From Rhizobium sp. 007 (GTDB lineage: Bacteria; Pseudomonadota; Alphaproteobacteria; Rhizobiales; Rhizobiaceae), in assembly GCF_015353075.1 (NCBI RefSeq), contig NZ_CP064187.1:868001-932000 (forward strand): a stretch of 64,000 bases of DNA. The letters are read 5' to 3'. Numbering within the stretch: the stretch's first letter is position 1; each line of letters begins with the position of its first letter. Below are positions 1 to 9,139 of the stretch, piece by piece. The translations under genes were made by a program, and so were the position numbers. The notes beneath the pieces were generated by a model that did not search any database, was not told the DNA's origin, and saw only the letters and a program-made list of their open reading frames with translations.

Positions 1-1230
1 GTTGCACATCACCAGGCGGTCATTCTTGTCCCAGAGAACGAAGGCTTCCGACGTGCATTCGATCGCGTCCGCAAGGCGCTGGTCGGCCTCGGCGTAACGC
101 TGCGCGAGGCGATGCTGCTCGGTCACGTCCATCGCGATGCCGATCATGTGGACGCGGCCGGAATTGCTGCGGATCATCTGGGCGCGGGCGCGCATCCACA
201 CATAGTGGCCGCCGGCATGGCGCATGCGGAAGATCTGGTCGACCTGGCCGGAACTGCCCTTGGCGATCGAGCGCGCGATCTCGTGCAGCCCACCGTCTTC
301 CGGATGCATCAGCCGCGCCGCGTCGCCGAAGGAAATCGATCTGTCGGAAGCCGGCAGGCCGAGCATGCCGTACATCGAACGCGACCAGAAGAATTCTCGG
401 CTGTCGAAATCGAAATCCCAAAGCCCGCAGCGGCCGCGCGAAAGTGCTGTCTCGACGCGTTGGTTCGATTCGACGAAGATCTCGTCGGCGTCCCGGGCGC
501 GCTTGACCTGCATGTAGTAGGCGTAAAGGATTACCAGCAAGATCGAAGAAATGCCGGCAAACAGCGTCACGTTGAGTGTCAGCTCTTCGCGCCAGAGCCT
601 GCCGATCTCGTCCAGCGAGGTTGCTGCGATGATATAGCCGCCGGTGCTGCCGACCAGGGTGATTTCGGCGTAATGCGGATTGCCGCTGATCGTCGTTTCA
701 ATGACGCCGGCCCGATCTCCGAAGCGGCGGATGGCGGAAACCTCGGGAAAGAAATCGCCGGCATTCGATCCGACATAGGCAAGGCCCGCGGTGGATGCGG
801 CGAAGACTTTGCCGCTCGTCTGCACGAGCAGAATGAAGGAGCCGCTGCCGAGACGGTCCTGTGGCAGGAATTTCGCAAGTTTTGCTTGGGCTTCGGCGGC
901 TCTGCCGTTGTCGAAGAGATCGCTGGAATCGGCAAATACGGCCGCGGCGGTCGCCGCCGAAAGTGCGGTCGCATGCCGGGCGGCTGCGCCCATGCGGGTA
1001 TATTCCGACATCATCCCGAAAAGATGCGAGGCTGCGACGACGGCAAGGAAGGCTACGATCAGTGCCGGGATGGCGCGCTTTAGGATGATTTCGGTGTGCG
1101 GAAGGCGGCTTGCTATCGGCTTGGAGATCGCCGCGGTGCGGTTGGAGGCATTGCCGTGCCAGGCACGAAGCCCCTCAAAATCAACACGCAGCCGCCCTCC
1201 GGCCGCAGTTGCCCGCCGCACGTTCATCAT
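1..1230 (-). CDS. PAS-domain sensor histidine kinase, PleC/DivJ-like (3' part cut by window edge)
   Basis: The open frame runs off the window at its C-terminal side; about 410 residues are visible. It starts at a pair of ATGs (1230 or 1227). After a basic N-terminus there is a membrane segment near residues 50-68 (IPALIVAFLAVVAASHLFGM), a likely periplasmic sensing region, a second membrane segment near residues 200-220 (TLFAGISSILLVILYAYYM), then a PAS domain (around GLWDFDFDSREFFW and LMHPEDGG) and the start of a second PAS of the PAS_7 kind (IECTSEAFVLWDKNDRLVMC). This order is that of alphaproteobacterial PleC-type cell-cycle sensor kinases, which control DivK phosphorylation. The kinase core itself lies outside the window, so the kinase call is inferred from architecture. 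Its neighbour pepN is on the same strand about 180 bp upstream. Confidence 0.65.
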   Translation of the reverse strand, partial: MMNVRRATAAGGRLRVDFEGLRAWHGNASNRTAAISKPIASRLPHTEIILKRAIPALIVAFLAVVAASHLFGMMSEYTRMGAAARHATALSAATAAAVFADSSDLFDNGRAAEAQAKLAKFLPQDRLGSGSFILLVQTSGKVFAASTAGLAYVGSNAGDFFPEVSAIRRFGDRAGVIETTISGNPHYAEITLVGSTGGYIIAATSLDEIGRLWREELTLNVTLFAGISSILLVILYAYYMQVKRARDADEIFVESNQRVETALSRGRCGLWDFDFDSREFFWSRSMYGMLGLPASDRSISFGDAARLMHPEDGGLHEIARSIAKGSSGQVDQIFRMRHAGGHYVWMRARAQMIRSNSGRVHMIGIAMDVTEQHRLAQRYAEADQRLADAIECTSEAFVLWDKNDRLVMCN

Positions 1231-1412
1231 CACCAGCCTTGATCCCTCGTGTGATTCGCAGCGCCGCTCGCTCGAACCTCACTCAATGAATCATTACTGA
1301 TTCGCCGTGTCCAGAGGGAAAGGTAAAAATCTGTTAACTATCTATAAGTGCTGTTTTTTTGCCGAGACGTTTCGAAGCGCCGCAGGCTCGCGCGGCGCCT
1401 GTGGCGAGCAAA

Positions 1413-4061
1413 TCACCCCTTCAGCGTGCGCTCGACGATGTCGCGAACGTCCGTCGAAAGGGCGGGTGCGTGTTCGATCTCCGTCAGAGCAGCGCGGGCC
1501 AAACCGGCGCGCACCGGCTCCAGCGACCGCCATGAACGCATGGATGTCAGGATGCGGGCAGCAAGCTGCGGATTACGCTGGTCGATATCGAGGATCTCGC
1601 GCGCCAGGAAGCGATAGCCTTCGCCATCGGCCCGGCCGAAGCCGGTGGGATTGGTGAAGGCAAACGTGCCGACAAGCGCGCGAACGCGGTTCGGATTGGT
1701 GCGATTGAAGAGCGGACTTTCCATCAGCTTGCGGACCCGGTCGAGCGCGCTGGGGCCAGGGATGGTTGCCTGCACGGAAAACCACTTGTCGATGACGAGG
1801 GCGTTCTCCGCAAAGTGGTCCCGGAATGTTGAAAGAGCGGCGATCGCTTCACCGCTTTCGGGAAAGCGGTGAGCCAGGACCGTCAGCGCGTGCAGCCTCT
1901 CGGTCATGTTGTTGGCGGCGTCGAACGCAGCCTTGGCGCGTGCTGGGCCATTCTCCACATAGGAAAGGTAGGTCAGCGCGGCATTACGGAGCGCCCGGCG
2001 GCCGGCGCTCTTTGCGTCAGGGCTGAAGTCGCCCGGCGTGGTCATTTTCTCGAAGAGACCGGTAAAGATTGCGATTCCACGATCTGCAATCTGCTTCATG
2101 ACGGCCTGGCGTCCGGCATGGATCGCATCCGGATCGTTGTTGCTGCCGAGTTCGCGGGAGATGTCGGATTCGCTCGGCAGGGCGAGCGCCTGGGCGCGGA
2201 AGGCGGGCTCAAGGCTCTCGTCGGCGGCGGCATGAAGCAGTGCATCGATGGAGGTCTGTTCGCAGGCAATCGCTCTGCCTTCACGCGCATCGCGCGCTGC
2301 CTTCAGCAGGTTCGGCAATGCCAGATCAGTCAGCGCCTGCCAGCGAGCGAAATGGTCCGTCTCGTGACGGGCGAGCAGCGCGAGGTCGGCGGGGCTTTGG
2401 TCGAGATGCAGGTTGATCGGCGCCGAAAAGCTGCGGTTGATCGAAACGACTGGCCGCGATCCGATGCCGTGGAGAACAGCAGTCTGCGTTCTGCCGATGA
2501 GATGCAGCACCTCTCCGGTATATTCGGCTCCTTCGACGGAGGCCGGCTCGATCTTGCCGCCGTTTTCGCCGAAGAGGGCGAGGCTGAGCGGGATATGCAT
2601 CGGCTTCTTGTCGGTTTGGCCCGGCGTCGCCGGAACCATCTGCTCCAGAGACAGGCTGAAGGTCTTGGCGGTCGCATCGTAGCTGCCGGAGGCGGTGACG
2701 AGCGGCGTGCCGGCCTGGTGGTACCAAAGCGAGAACTGCGCAAGGTCGCGGCCGCTCGCATCCTCGAAGCACTTGACGAAATCCTCGATCGTGACCGCCT
2801 GGCCGTCATGGCGATCGAAATAGACGTCCATGCCCTTTTTGAAAGTCTCCTTGCCGAGCAGGGTGGCGATCATGCGGGTGACTTCGCTGCCCTTCTCGTA
2901 GACCGTTGTCGTATAGAAGTTATTGATTTCCCGATACTTCGTCGGACGAACCGGGTGGGCGAGAGGGCCGGCGTCTTCCGGAAACTGCTCCGACTTCAGA
3001 TGCCGGACCTCGGCAATGCGCTTGACCGGACGCGAGCGCTGATCGGACGAGAATTCATGGTCGCGATAGACGGTCAGGCCTTCCTTGAGGCAGAGCTGGA
3101 ACCAGTCGCGGCAGGTAATGCGGTTGCCGGTCCAGTTGTGGAAATATTCATGCGCGATGATCGCTTCGATATTGGCGTAGTCGGCATCGGTTGCGGTTTG
3201 CGGATCGGCGAGAACATATTTGTCGTTGAAGATATTGAGGCCCTTGTTCTCCATCGCCCCCATGTTGAAGTCGGAAACGGCGACGATCATGAAGATGTCG
3301 AGATCGTATTCGCGTCCGAAGGCCTCCTCGTCCCACTTCATGGAGCGCTTCAGGGCGTCCATGGCATAGGCTGCACGCGGCTCCTTGCCGTGCTCGACGT
3401 AGATCTTCAGGGCGACCTCCCGGCCGGACATCGTCGTGAACGTGTCCTCGATGACGCCGAGATCGCCGGCGACGAGCGCGAAGAGATAGCTCGGCTTCGG
3501 ATGCGGATCGAACCAGGCCGCGAAATGCTTGCCTTCGCCATAGCCGGCGCCGCCGAGGAAGTTGCCGTTGGAAAGCAGAAGCGGATTGGCGGCCTTGTCG
3601 GCGATGATGTTGACAGTATAGGGCGCCAGAACATCCGGACGGTCTGGGAAATAGGTGATGCGGCGGAAGCCCTCGGCCTCGCATTGGGTGCAGTAGATAC
3701 CGCCGGTGCGGTAGAGGCCCATCAGCTGGGTATTGGCTTGCGGATTTATGATCGTTGAGATCGTCAGTTCGAAGGGGTCGGCTGCGGGAAGGTTGTAGAC
3801 GGCCAGGCTATCGGCTGTCGCCGTATATTGCTCCGGCGGCATTTCCATCTGGTCGAAGAGCAGGCCGGAAAGTGAAAGCTCGTCGCCGTCGAGAACAAGC
3901 GGCGCCTTCGGATCGGCACCTTCGCGGCGATGGAAGATCAATCGCGCTTCGACTTTTGTTTCTGTGGGATCAAGGTCGAAGGTCAGGTCCACGCGTTCCA
4001 GAACGAAATCGGTGGGGCGGTAGTCTGCCAGATTGATGACCTGGCCGGTGTCTGTACGCAT
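1413..4061 (-). CDS. pepN: Aminopeptidase N (M1 family zinc metallopeptidase)
   Basis: The 882-residue product has the length of bacterial PepN. It removes N-terminal residues from cytoplasmic peptides. The substrate-anchoring exopeptidase motif GAMEN is present (NMGAMENKGLNIFN), followed by the zinc motif HEXXH in HEYFHNWTG and the downstream zinc-ligand Glu in CLKEGLTVYRDHEFSSD, so all catalytic elements are intact. The ATG at 4061 has an AGGGAA ribosome site about five bases upstream. It probably has its own promoter in the gap 4062-4237, because the next gene upstream is unrelated. Gene order with the downstream PleC-like kinase appears to be a shared feature of Rhizobiaceae, from memory. 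Confidence 0.95.
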   Translation of the reverse strand: MRTDTGQVINLADYRPTDFVLERVDLTFDLDPTETKVEARLIFHRREGADPKAPLVLDGDELSLSGLLFDQMEMPPEQYTATADSLAVYNLPAADPFELTISTIINPQANTQLMGLYRTGGIYCTQCEAEGFRRITYFPDRPDVLAPYTVNIIADKAANPLLLSNGNFLGGAGYGEGKHFAAWFDPHPKPSYLFALVAGDLGVIEDTFTTMSGREVALKIYVEHGKEPRAAYAMDALKRSMKWDEEAFGREYDLDIFMIVAVSDFNMGAMENKGLNIFNDKYVLADPQTATDADYANIEAIIAHEYFHNWTGNRITCRDWFQLCLKEGLTVYRDHEFSSDQRSRPVKRIAEVRHLKSEQFPEDAGPLAHPVRPTKYREINNFYTTTVYEKGSEVTRMIATLLGKETFKKGMDVYFDRHDGQAVTIEDFVKCFEDASGRDLAQFSLWYHQAGTPLVTASGSYDATAKTFSLSLEQMVPATPGQTDKKPMHIPLSLALFGENGGKIEPASVEGAEYTGEVLHLIGRTQTAVLHGIGSRPVVSINRSFSAPINLHLDQSPADLALLARHETDHFARWQALTDLALPNLLKAARDAREGRAIACEQTSIDALLHAAADESLEPAFRAQALALPSESDISRELGSNNDPDAIHAGRQAVMKQIADRGIAIFTGLFEKMTTPGDFSPDAKSAGRRALRNAALTYLSYVENGPARAKAAFDAANNMTERLHALTVLAHRFPESGEAIAALSTFRDHFAENALVIDKWFSVQATIPGPSALDRVRKLMESPLFNRTNPNRVRALVGTFAFTNPTGFGRADGEGYRFLAREILDIDQRNPQLAARILTSMRSWRSLEPVRAGLARAALTEIEHAPALSTDVRDIVERTLKG

Positions 4062-4237
4062 AGTGTTCCCTGAAGACCTTTATCGATATGGGCTGGGACA
4101 GACGCGAATGCTCTGCCGTAGGTTTTGCAGCATCATCACATTAAAGTCTGAACTAAACTTAAAGCGAAATGGAGGGAGTGCAAGTTTGATTGCCGCAATT
4201 GGCGGAGATGCTTAGATGACAAGCGGACGAGCGTGCA

Positions 4238-5341
4238 CTATCTGAGATTGAGCGCGGCCCTTATGGCAGCATCGTCTTCTGTCCGCTGGACGACGACGCC
4301 GTGCCACCCGAGACCGTCATAATCTTCGTATCCCAAGGTCTTGGCAAATGCGACGATCGATCCGTTGTTGTCGTAGTAGCTGCCGCGGGATTGGCCTGTC
4401 TGATTTTGCAGTGCGAAGTGGGTGAAGAGAAGCGCCGGATTGCTTGCGGCGATGATCCTGCTTGCGCCATCGAGTAGCATGACGGTCGTCTTTTCCGCGA
4501 CCTGCGGCGGCAGGTTGGCCTCTTTGTCGACGATCGCCTGTCCCTGGTTCTGCCAGTCGAAATAGACGCCGAGCGTCCCGACGATCGCCCCGTCGACTTT
4601 GCCGCCTTCGCGGACGCCGGTGGCATAGACAAGCGCGGTCCGGCCGTCGTGCAGCGGGCTGGGGCGGACCTCGTCGACGATGTAGTCGTCGCCGCACTTG
4701 CAATGCGCCGCCGCCTGGAACCAGGCGTCGCCGGCAAGCGAACGGTTGGTGACTTTGCGCTGGAACTCGGGATTTGCCGAGGCGACGATACGCCCGGAAA
4801 GATCGGTCAGCACGAGGTCCAGATAGACCGTGTAGAACCGGTTTATCACGCCGAGCCGCTCGAACGCAAAGCTTGCCTTGTCGCTGCCCGGCTCCTGCAG
4901 GGCCTGCCACAATGCGGTATCGGTTGCCCACCATCGCACGTCGGCCGTCCGTTCGAAGAGGTTGCGCACGATAAGCTGGACGAGGGTTTGCGCAAGGTCC
5001 GTCAACCTCACGCCTTCCATCTCGTTCACCAGCGATTCCGCCATCGTCCGCGACAGCCCGATGCGGCCAAGGACGTTGCTCTCGAATTTTCCCGCGATAT
5101 CGCTTGCAACCTGCGCCAGACGCTGTACCTCGTTGGCAACGACGGCAAAGCCCTTGCCGGTCTCGCCCGCGCGAGCGGCCTCGATCAGTGCGTTGATCGC
5201 CAGCAGCTTGATCTGCTTCACCACATGCGTGTTGGCTAAACTGAAATGCTCAAGATCGGTACCGATCCCTTCGGTCACAATGCGCATGGAACGCGGCGTT
5301 GCGGTCTGCTGTGTCTGATCGCTTGTCTTAAGCGGCATCAT
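4238..5341 (-). CDS. Soluble MCP-tip protein with C-terminal Cache-like sensor (reversed domain order)
   Basis: The protein has 367 residues and no predicted membrane segment. Residues about 35-80 match the highly conserved tip of methyl-accepting chemotaxis proteins ([20 protein letters not shown] then NEVQRLA), the part that contacts CheA and CheW. The C-terminal two thirds read like an extracytoplasmic-type Cache/PDC sensor ([40 protein letters not shown]), though no signal peptide exists. In ordinary receptors the sensor is N-terminal and the tip sits inside a coiled coil of well over 200 residues; here the helical part is only about 110 residues and HAMP is absent. It may be a cytoplasmic chemotaxis modulator or sensor for a CheA system. 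Tandem ATG codons start it. No che genes are nearby. Confidence 0.75.
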   Translation of the reverse strand: MMPLKTSDQTQQTATPRSMRIVTEGIGTDLEHFSLANTHVVKQIKLLAINALIEAARAGETGKGFAVVANEVQRLAQVASDIAGKFESNVLGRIGLSRTMAESLVNEMEGVRLTDLAQTLVQLIVRNLFERTADVRWWATDTALWQALQEPGSDKASFAFERLGVINRFYTVYLDLVLTDLSGRIVASANPEFQRKVTNRSLAGDAWFQAAAHCKCGDDYIVDEVRPSPLHDGRTALVYATGVREGGKVDGAIVGTLGVYFDWQNQGQAIVDKEANLPPQVAEKTTVMLLDGASRIIAASNPALLFTHFALQNQTGQSRGSYYDNNGSIVAFAKTLGYEDYDGLGWHGVVVQRTEDDAAIRAALNLR

Positions 5342-5647
5342 GGAGATGATCCTGGCAACAATTGAAGTGGCGGTTATGAAAGTGACGCTTGCGATACTGC
5401 TGAAATCAATGCGAGGTTATGGTTTTCAAAAGATTAAGAGTTGAAATGTTCGACCAAACATTTTTGGGCACATCTCTTTTGTGCTGATTTTTTGTGCAGC
5501 CATGCGCCGTAATGCGAGGGAACTGAATGCGCCGGCGCTTTTTTTTCACTTTTGGCCTGTTCTTCGAGCGCAGCGCCTGCCACAGTCATGTTGCGTCGAG
5601 TCTGACGTATTTCCCCGCTTCAAATTACTGGCGCACGAGTTTCTGAC
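5342..5647. other. Intergenic region between divergent genes
   Basis: This 306-base stretch separates the MCP-like gene and the EamA gene and must hold both promoters. It is AT-richer than its surroundings, with T runs near 5488 and 5540. The short open frame through it (about 64 codons) has no ribosome site or recognisable protein pattern. I see no convincing gene, hairpin or repeat. Confidence 0.5.
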
Positions 5648-6586
5648 ATGCAGTCGGCTTTCGAAAACCCGATGAGAGGTATCCTGATGAAGGTCTCATC
5701 GGTGGTGGTCTTTCTCGGCATGCAGACCTTCATCAAGCTTGCCGGTTCCGATGTCGCGCCGGGGCAGGTGACCTTCTATCGCTCCTTCTTCGCGCTCTTC
5801 CCGATCATGGGTTATCTTGCTTATCGCGGACAGTTGCGGGCGGCCTTCCGTACGGCAAATCCGATTGGCCATCTAAAGCGGGGCACGATCGGCATCCTTT
5901 CCATGGGCTTCGGGTTTTACGGCCTACTGCATCTGCCGTTGCCGGAGGCGATTGCGCTCGGCTATGCGACACCATTGATCGCGGTCATTTTCGCGGCAGT
6001 CTTCCTTGGGGAGACGGTCAGAATATACCGTTGGAGTGCGGTTTTCTTCGGTATCATTGGCGTTGCCATCGTCTCGTGGCCCAAGCTTACGCTTTTCAGG
6101 CAGGGCGGCATGGAGGCAGAACAGGGGGTCGGGGCGTTGTGCGTCCTGATGTCCGCCGTGCTTGCCGGCATGGCGATGATCCAGGTCCGCAAGCTCGTCG
6201 AAGAGGAAAGGACGGCGACGATCGTTCTCTATTTCTCGATGATCGCATCGCTGTTCTCGCTCGCGACGCTGCCGTTCGGCTGGGCCTCGCTCGATCTCGA
6301 CACGATGTTTCTGCTGGTCTGCGCAGGATTTTGCGGCGGCGTCGGGCAAATTCTTCTGACGGAGAGCTACCGTCACGCTGATGTGTCGACAGTGGCGCCG
6401 TTCGAATACACGTCGATCCTGCTTGGCGGCATTGTCGCCTATTTCGTGTTTGGCGATGTCCCGGGCGTCCATATGATGGTCGGAACGGCGATCGTCATCG
6501 CAGCCGGCATATTCATCATCTACCGCGAGCATCAACTCGGGTTGGAACGCCGCAAAGCCCGGAAAGCCGGCACGCCGCAGCCCTGA
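5648..6586 (+). CDS. EamA/DMT-family membrane transporter
   Basis: The 312-residue protein consists of about ten hydrophobic helices in two EamA repeats, as in drug/metabolite exporters such as RhaT, YdcZ or RarD relatives. Helix-rich patterns such as VVVFLGMQTFIKLAG and the second-repeat signature around APFEYTSILLGGIVAYFVFG support this. The substrate cannot be read from sequence; family members export amino acids, metabolites or drugs from the cytoplasm. The ATG at 5648 gives a short N-terminal tail before the first helix; an alternative ATG at 5687 has a better AGAGG ribosome site but would clip the conserved MRGIL stretch. The 3' neighbour begins about 200 bases downstream and is unrelated. 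Confidence 0.88.
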   Translation: MQSAFENPMRGILMKVSSVVVFLGMQTFIKLAGSDVAPGQVTFYRSFFALFPIMGYLAYRGQLRAAFRTANPIGHLKRGTIGILSMGFGFYGLLHLPLPEAIALGYATPLIAVIFAAVFLGETVRIYRWSAVFFGIIGVAIVSWPKLTLFRQGGMEAEQGVGALCVLMSAVLAGMAMIQVRKLVEEERTATIVLYFSMIASLFSLATLPFGWASLDLDTMFLLVCAGFCGGVGQILLTESYRHADVSTVAPFEYTSILLGGIVAYFVFGDVPGVHMMVGTAIVIAAGIFIIYREHQLGLERRKARKAGTPQP

Positions 6587-6798
6587 TCGGATCAAGGCAG
6601 AAATCCGCCTGCCGATCGTCCAACCCGGCCGGGAATGCACTGGCGAAATTTAAGGATACCAATCGGCCCCCAAATGTGGTTTCTAAATATGACGAAACTT
6701 CATTTATTCAAAGCCTTGCATGTCTGATTGGCCGCTGATGCCGGATCCTGGTCCCCGTGCTTAGCTGCTCCGAACGCTGGCTTGCGAGCGGGACGCCC

Positions 6799-7689
6799 AT
6801 GAAATTTACGGCAGAAGAACTGGCGCGGCACCCTGATTTTCTGCTCAGCATCCGTCATCTGGCCGGGACTTTGCGCGGCATGTTCCAAGCCGGTCCGCGC
6901 CTTGCGCGTCTGCTCACCTCCCACCAGCGCTGGCTCCTCACCCAGACGGCCTATGCGCTCGCCATGCAGTACGATCCTGGCGATCCCTCTTCGGGGCTTT
7001 CCGCAGTTTCGCTGACGACGCTGATAACACGACACAAGGTCGCGAGCCGCAACACGGTTTTGAACTTCATCGAAGAGCTCTTCACCTATCGCTTCATCAC
7101 CCATGCGCCGGGCGAAGAGCGCCGCCGCCCGCGTCATTTCGAACCGGCCGAAGTCAGCAATCAGGCAATGTACGGCTGGCTTCTCGCCAATCTCGCCGCT
7201 CTCGACATGTTGGACCACGGCGATCGCGCCGGCTGCCTGCAGGCGCATCCGGAGCTCCTTCGGATTGCCCAGCCGCTGGTTGCCCGCCGCTGCCTCGAAG
7301 ATACGGCCTGGCGGGAGCCGCCGGAGCCCATTGCGCTCTTTCTTTGGACGGAAGCGGGCGGTCTGGTAGTGGACCATCTCATGGCTCGAATTGACCTTAA
7401 CGGTGCCGACACCGAAAGGTTCGACGTCGGCCGCGTCGAAACGCGCAATCTGGCCGGCGATTTCATGATGTCGCGAACGCACCTCCAGCGCCTCTTTGCA
7501 AAGGCGGTGCAACAAGGCTGCGTTGGCTGGTACGACGAGCCCAGGAAGACGCAGTTATGGGTGTCGCGCGATTTCGTCAGGGAATATTGCAGCTGGCAGG
7601 CCGTCAAGTTTGCCTATGTCGAGGACGCCTTTCACGTTGCCCGGGCAAAACTGGAGTGCGTGCCGGCCAAAGTGCTGGCGCAAGCTTAA
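6799..7689 (+). CDS. Conserved hypothetical protein with two winged-helix-like segments
   Basis: I do not recognise a named family. From the ATG at 6799 the product has 296 residues; a GTG at 6757 would add 14. It is soluble and helix-rich. Residues about 70-105 (SLTTLITRHKVASRNTVLNF) look like a helix-turn-helix in which SRNTVLNFIEEL is the recognition helix, and residues about 215-275 (FMMSRTHLQRLFAKAVQQGC then VGWYDEPRKTQLWVS) look like a second winged helix with a beta-wing. That suggests a DNA-binding regulator with two winged helices around a central helical region. The two small genes at 7686-8072 converge on it and overlap its stop codon by four bases. DNA-binding is an inference from pattern alone. 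Confidence 0.6.
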   Translation: MKFTAEELARHPDFLLSIRHLAGTLRGMFQAGPRLARLLTSHQRWLLTQTAYALAMQYDPGDPSSGLSAVSLTTLITRHKVASRNTVLNFIEELFTYRFITHAPGEERRRPRHFEPAEVSNQAMYGWLLANLAALDMLDHGDRAGCLQAHPELLRIAQPLVARRCLEDTAWREPPEPIALFLWTEAGGLVVDHLMARIDLNGADTERFDVGRVETRNLAGDFMMSRTHLQRLFAKAVQQGCVGWYDEPRKTQLWVSRDFVREYCSWQAVKFAYVEDAFHVARAKLECVPAKVLAQA

Positions 7690-7835
7690 AGCGCGATCGC
7701 CGCGATTTCTTTGACCAGCGAATCCGGCTTGGCGGTGGAAAGCTCGCGCTGATACTCCTTCGCGGCGCAGACGGCAGCGCGGATATGCTCGATCGTGTCG
7801 ATATTGCTCAGAAGCGAAACGAGAACTGCAGACAT
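7686..7835 (-). CDS. Small hypothetical protein, 49 aa
   Basis: A 49-codon frame from the ATG at 7835 reads MSAVLVSLLSNIDTIEHIRA at its start and ends in KEIAAIAL. It is amphipathic and helical, without cysteines or a membrane segment. Its stop overlaps the stop of the convergent 296-residue gene. The next small frame (7881-8072) lies 45 bases upstream on the same strand, so the two may be co-transcribed. It resembles short Rhizobium proteins of unknown function in composition, but I recognise no domain. The AT-rich stretch CATAAAAACTTAATG above 8206 may carry the promoter. Confidence 0.45.
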   Translation of the reverse strand: MSAVLVSLLSNIDTIEHIRAAVCAAKEYQRELSTAKPDSLVKEIAAIAL

Positions 7836-7880
7836 CAAAAAACTCCGATCGCGCGCCCGATGCCGGGCCGCGCGCTCATC

Positions 7881-8072
7881 TCAGTATTCCTGGAAATCCA
7901 CGAAGATTGCGGAGGGCCGCGCCGTGCGGCCGCCGATACCGGTCCCGCGGGCGATCATCTGCTCGTTGGTCGCAAAGCCCAAGCGGCTGTAGCCTTGCGT
8001 GGTGCGAGCCGGATCACTTGCCAGGCGGAGGGTTTCAAACCCGCAGTGTATAGGACGAAAACTTGCGTTCAT
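7881..8072 (-). CDS. Small hypothetical protein, 63 aa
   Basis: The 63-codon frame starts at the ATG at 8072 (MNASFRPIHCGFETLRLASD) and ends IFVDFQEY. Composition is that of a real soluble protein, with balanced charge and aromatic residues and no arginine-rich shadow-frame bias, and no gene occupies the other strand here. It has no recognised domain. It lies upstream of the 49-residue ORF on the same strand, and a 135-base gap to the UDG gene leaves room for a promoter. Its function is unknown. Confidence 0.45.
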   Translation of the reverse strand: MNASFRPIHCGFETLRLASDPARTTQGYSRLGFATNEQMIARGTGIGGRTARPSAIFVDFQEY

Positions 8073-8206
8073 TGCCTTGGTTCCTGTCAGATTCCTCCCA
8101 AGACAAGACTATATATTGCAGTGCAGCATCGATTCTGCAATGCGCCAAAATAGGATACAGCCATGCGGGAAATGCATGGGTTGTTTCATAAAAACTTAAT
8201 GTTTGT

Positions 8207-9082
8207 CTATTTTCTAATCAGTTCGAGCGACTTAAGGCGTGCCTGAAACGCCAGGAGATCACTCCAAGCCAGCCGCTTGTTGATCGGCGCGGTCAGGAGA
8301 TCCTGCGGGTGTAGCGTCGCGATTGCCGGTATCGTCAGCGGCCCGGCACCGATCTCTTTCCACTGCCCGCGCAGGCCGTGAATGGTGTCGTTCTCGCCGA
8401 AAAAGAAGCGGGCGGCGAAATTGCCGAACAGCAGGATTACCTTCGGTTCGGCAAGCGCGATCTGGCGTTCGATGAAGGGACGGCAGATTTCCATCTCGGG
8501 GACAGAGGCGACACGGTTGCCTGGCGGGCGCCAGGGAATGACCTGCGTCAGAAGAATGCCGTCGCGATCGAGCCCAATGGCCGCCAGCATCCTGTTGAGA
8601 AGTTCTCCCCCGCGCCCGGCAAAAGGCGTGCCCTCGCGGTCGTCGTCGGCGCCAGGTGCCGACCCGATCACCATAATGCCGCTTGCAGCGTTGCCCGTCG
8701 CAAAGATCGTCGAACGCGCACTGTGCTTGAGATTGCAGCCGTTGAAGGCCTCGATCGCCGTCTTGAGCTCTCCGAGCGATCGCGCACTCTCGGCCGCAAA
8801 GCGCGCGTGCTGCACGGCTTCGCCATCAGGAATGGCAGGCTGCGGCCGAGGGGCTGCGCGCTCAGCCGGCGCTGCGGCTTGACGTTGCGCCGCCGCTGGC
8901 CGCTCGGGCTGGGTCGGGCTTTGCGGGGGAGCGGCGGCGTTGCGCCGCGCCACCTTCATCGCCTCGAACTCGGCGAAGCGATCGACTGCCTCCTCCTCCA
9001 GCAGCCATTCGACGCCGGCTTCTGCATGGAAATGCAGAAGCGCGGCAAGCTCGGCCGGGGAAAGTTCGTTGACGGAGACCAT
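8207..9082 (-). CDS. Uracil-DNA glycosylase superfamily protein (family 4-like)
   Basis: The 291-residue protein has a proline/alanine-rich N-terminal third (about 85 residues) followed by a UDG fold. Motif 1 is seen as GSAPGADDDREGTPFAGRGG, where classical family 4 has GEAPG and the same PF.GR.G tail; the C-terminal histidine motif reads TLHPQDLL. Uracil excision from DNA is the expected activity. Two of the four iron-sulfur cysteines expected in family 4 are absent: the first of the C-x2-C pair is Phe (AFNGCNL), and the Cys before RPPGNR is Trp (IPWRPPGNR). The other two (NGC and EICRPF) remain. This may be a common alphaproteobacterial variant. It is a single gene, with the Hsp70 gene 57 bases upstream on the same strand. 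Confidence 0.82.
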   Translation of the reverse strand: MVSVNELSPAELAALLHFHAEAGVEWLLEEEAVDRFAEFEAMKVARRNAAAPPQSPTQPERPAAAQRQAAAPAERAAPRPQPAIPDGEAVQHARFAAESARSLGELKTAIEAFNGCNLKHSARSTIFATGNAASGIMVIGSAPGADDDREGTPFAGRGGELLNRMLAAIGLDRDGILLTQVIPWRPPGNRVASVPEMEICRPFIERQIALAEPKVILLFGNFAARFFFGENDTIHGLRGQWKEIGAGPLTIPAIATLHPQDLLTAPINKRLAWSDLLAFQARLKSLELIRK

Positions 9083-9139
9083 ACGGCGACCTTAGCGAAG
9101 TGGCAGCAGCAATGAAAGGGCGGGTGCCGTGCTCTGCGG

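Noticed and set aside
1869..3758. A 629-codon open frame on the plus strand opposite pepN
   Set aside because: It lies wholly inside the pepN coding region in an antisense frame and has shadow-frame composition. PepN has intact catalytic motifs.
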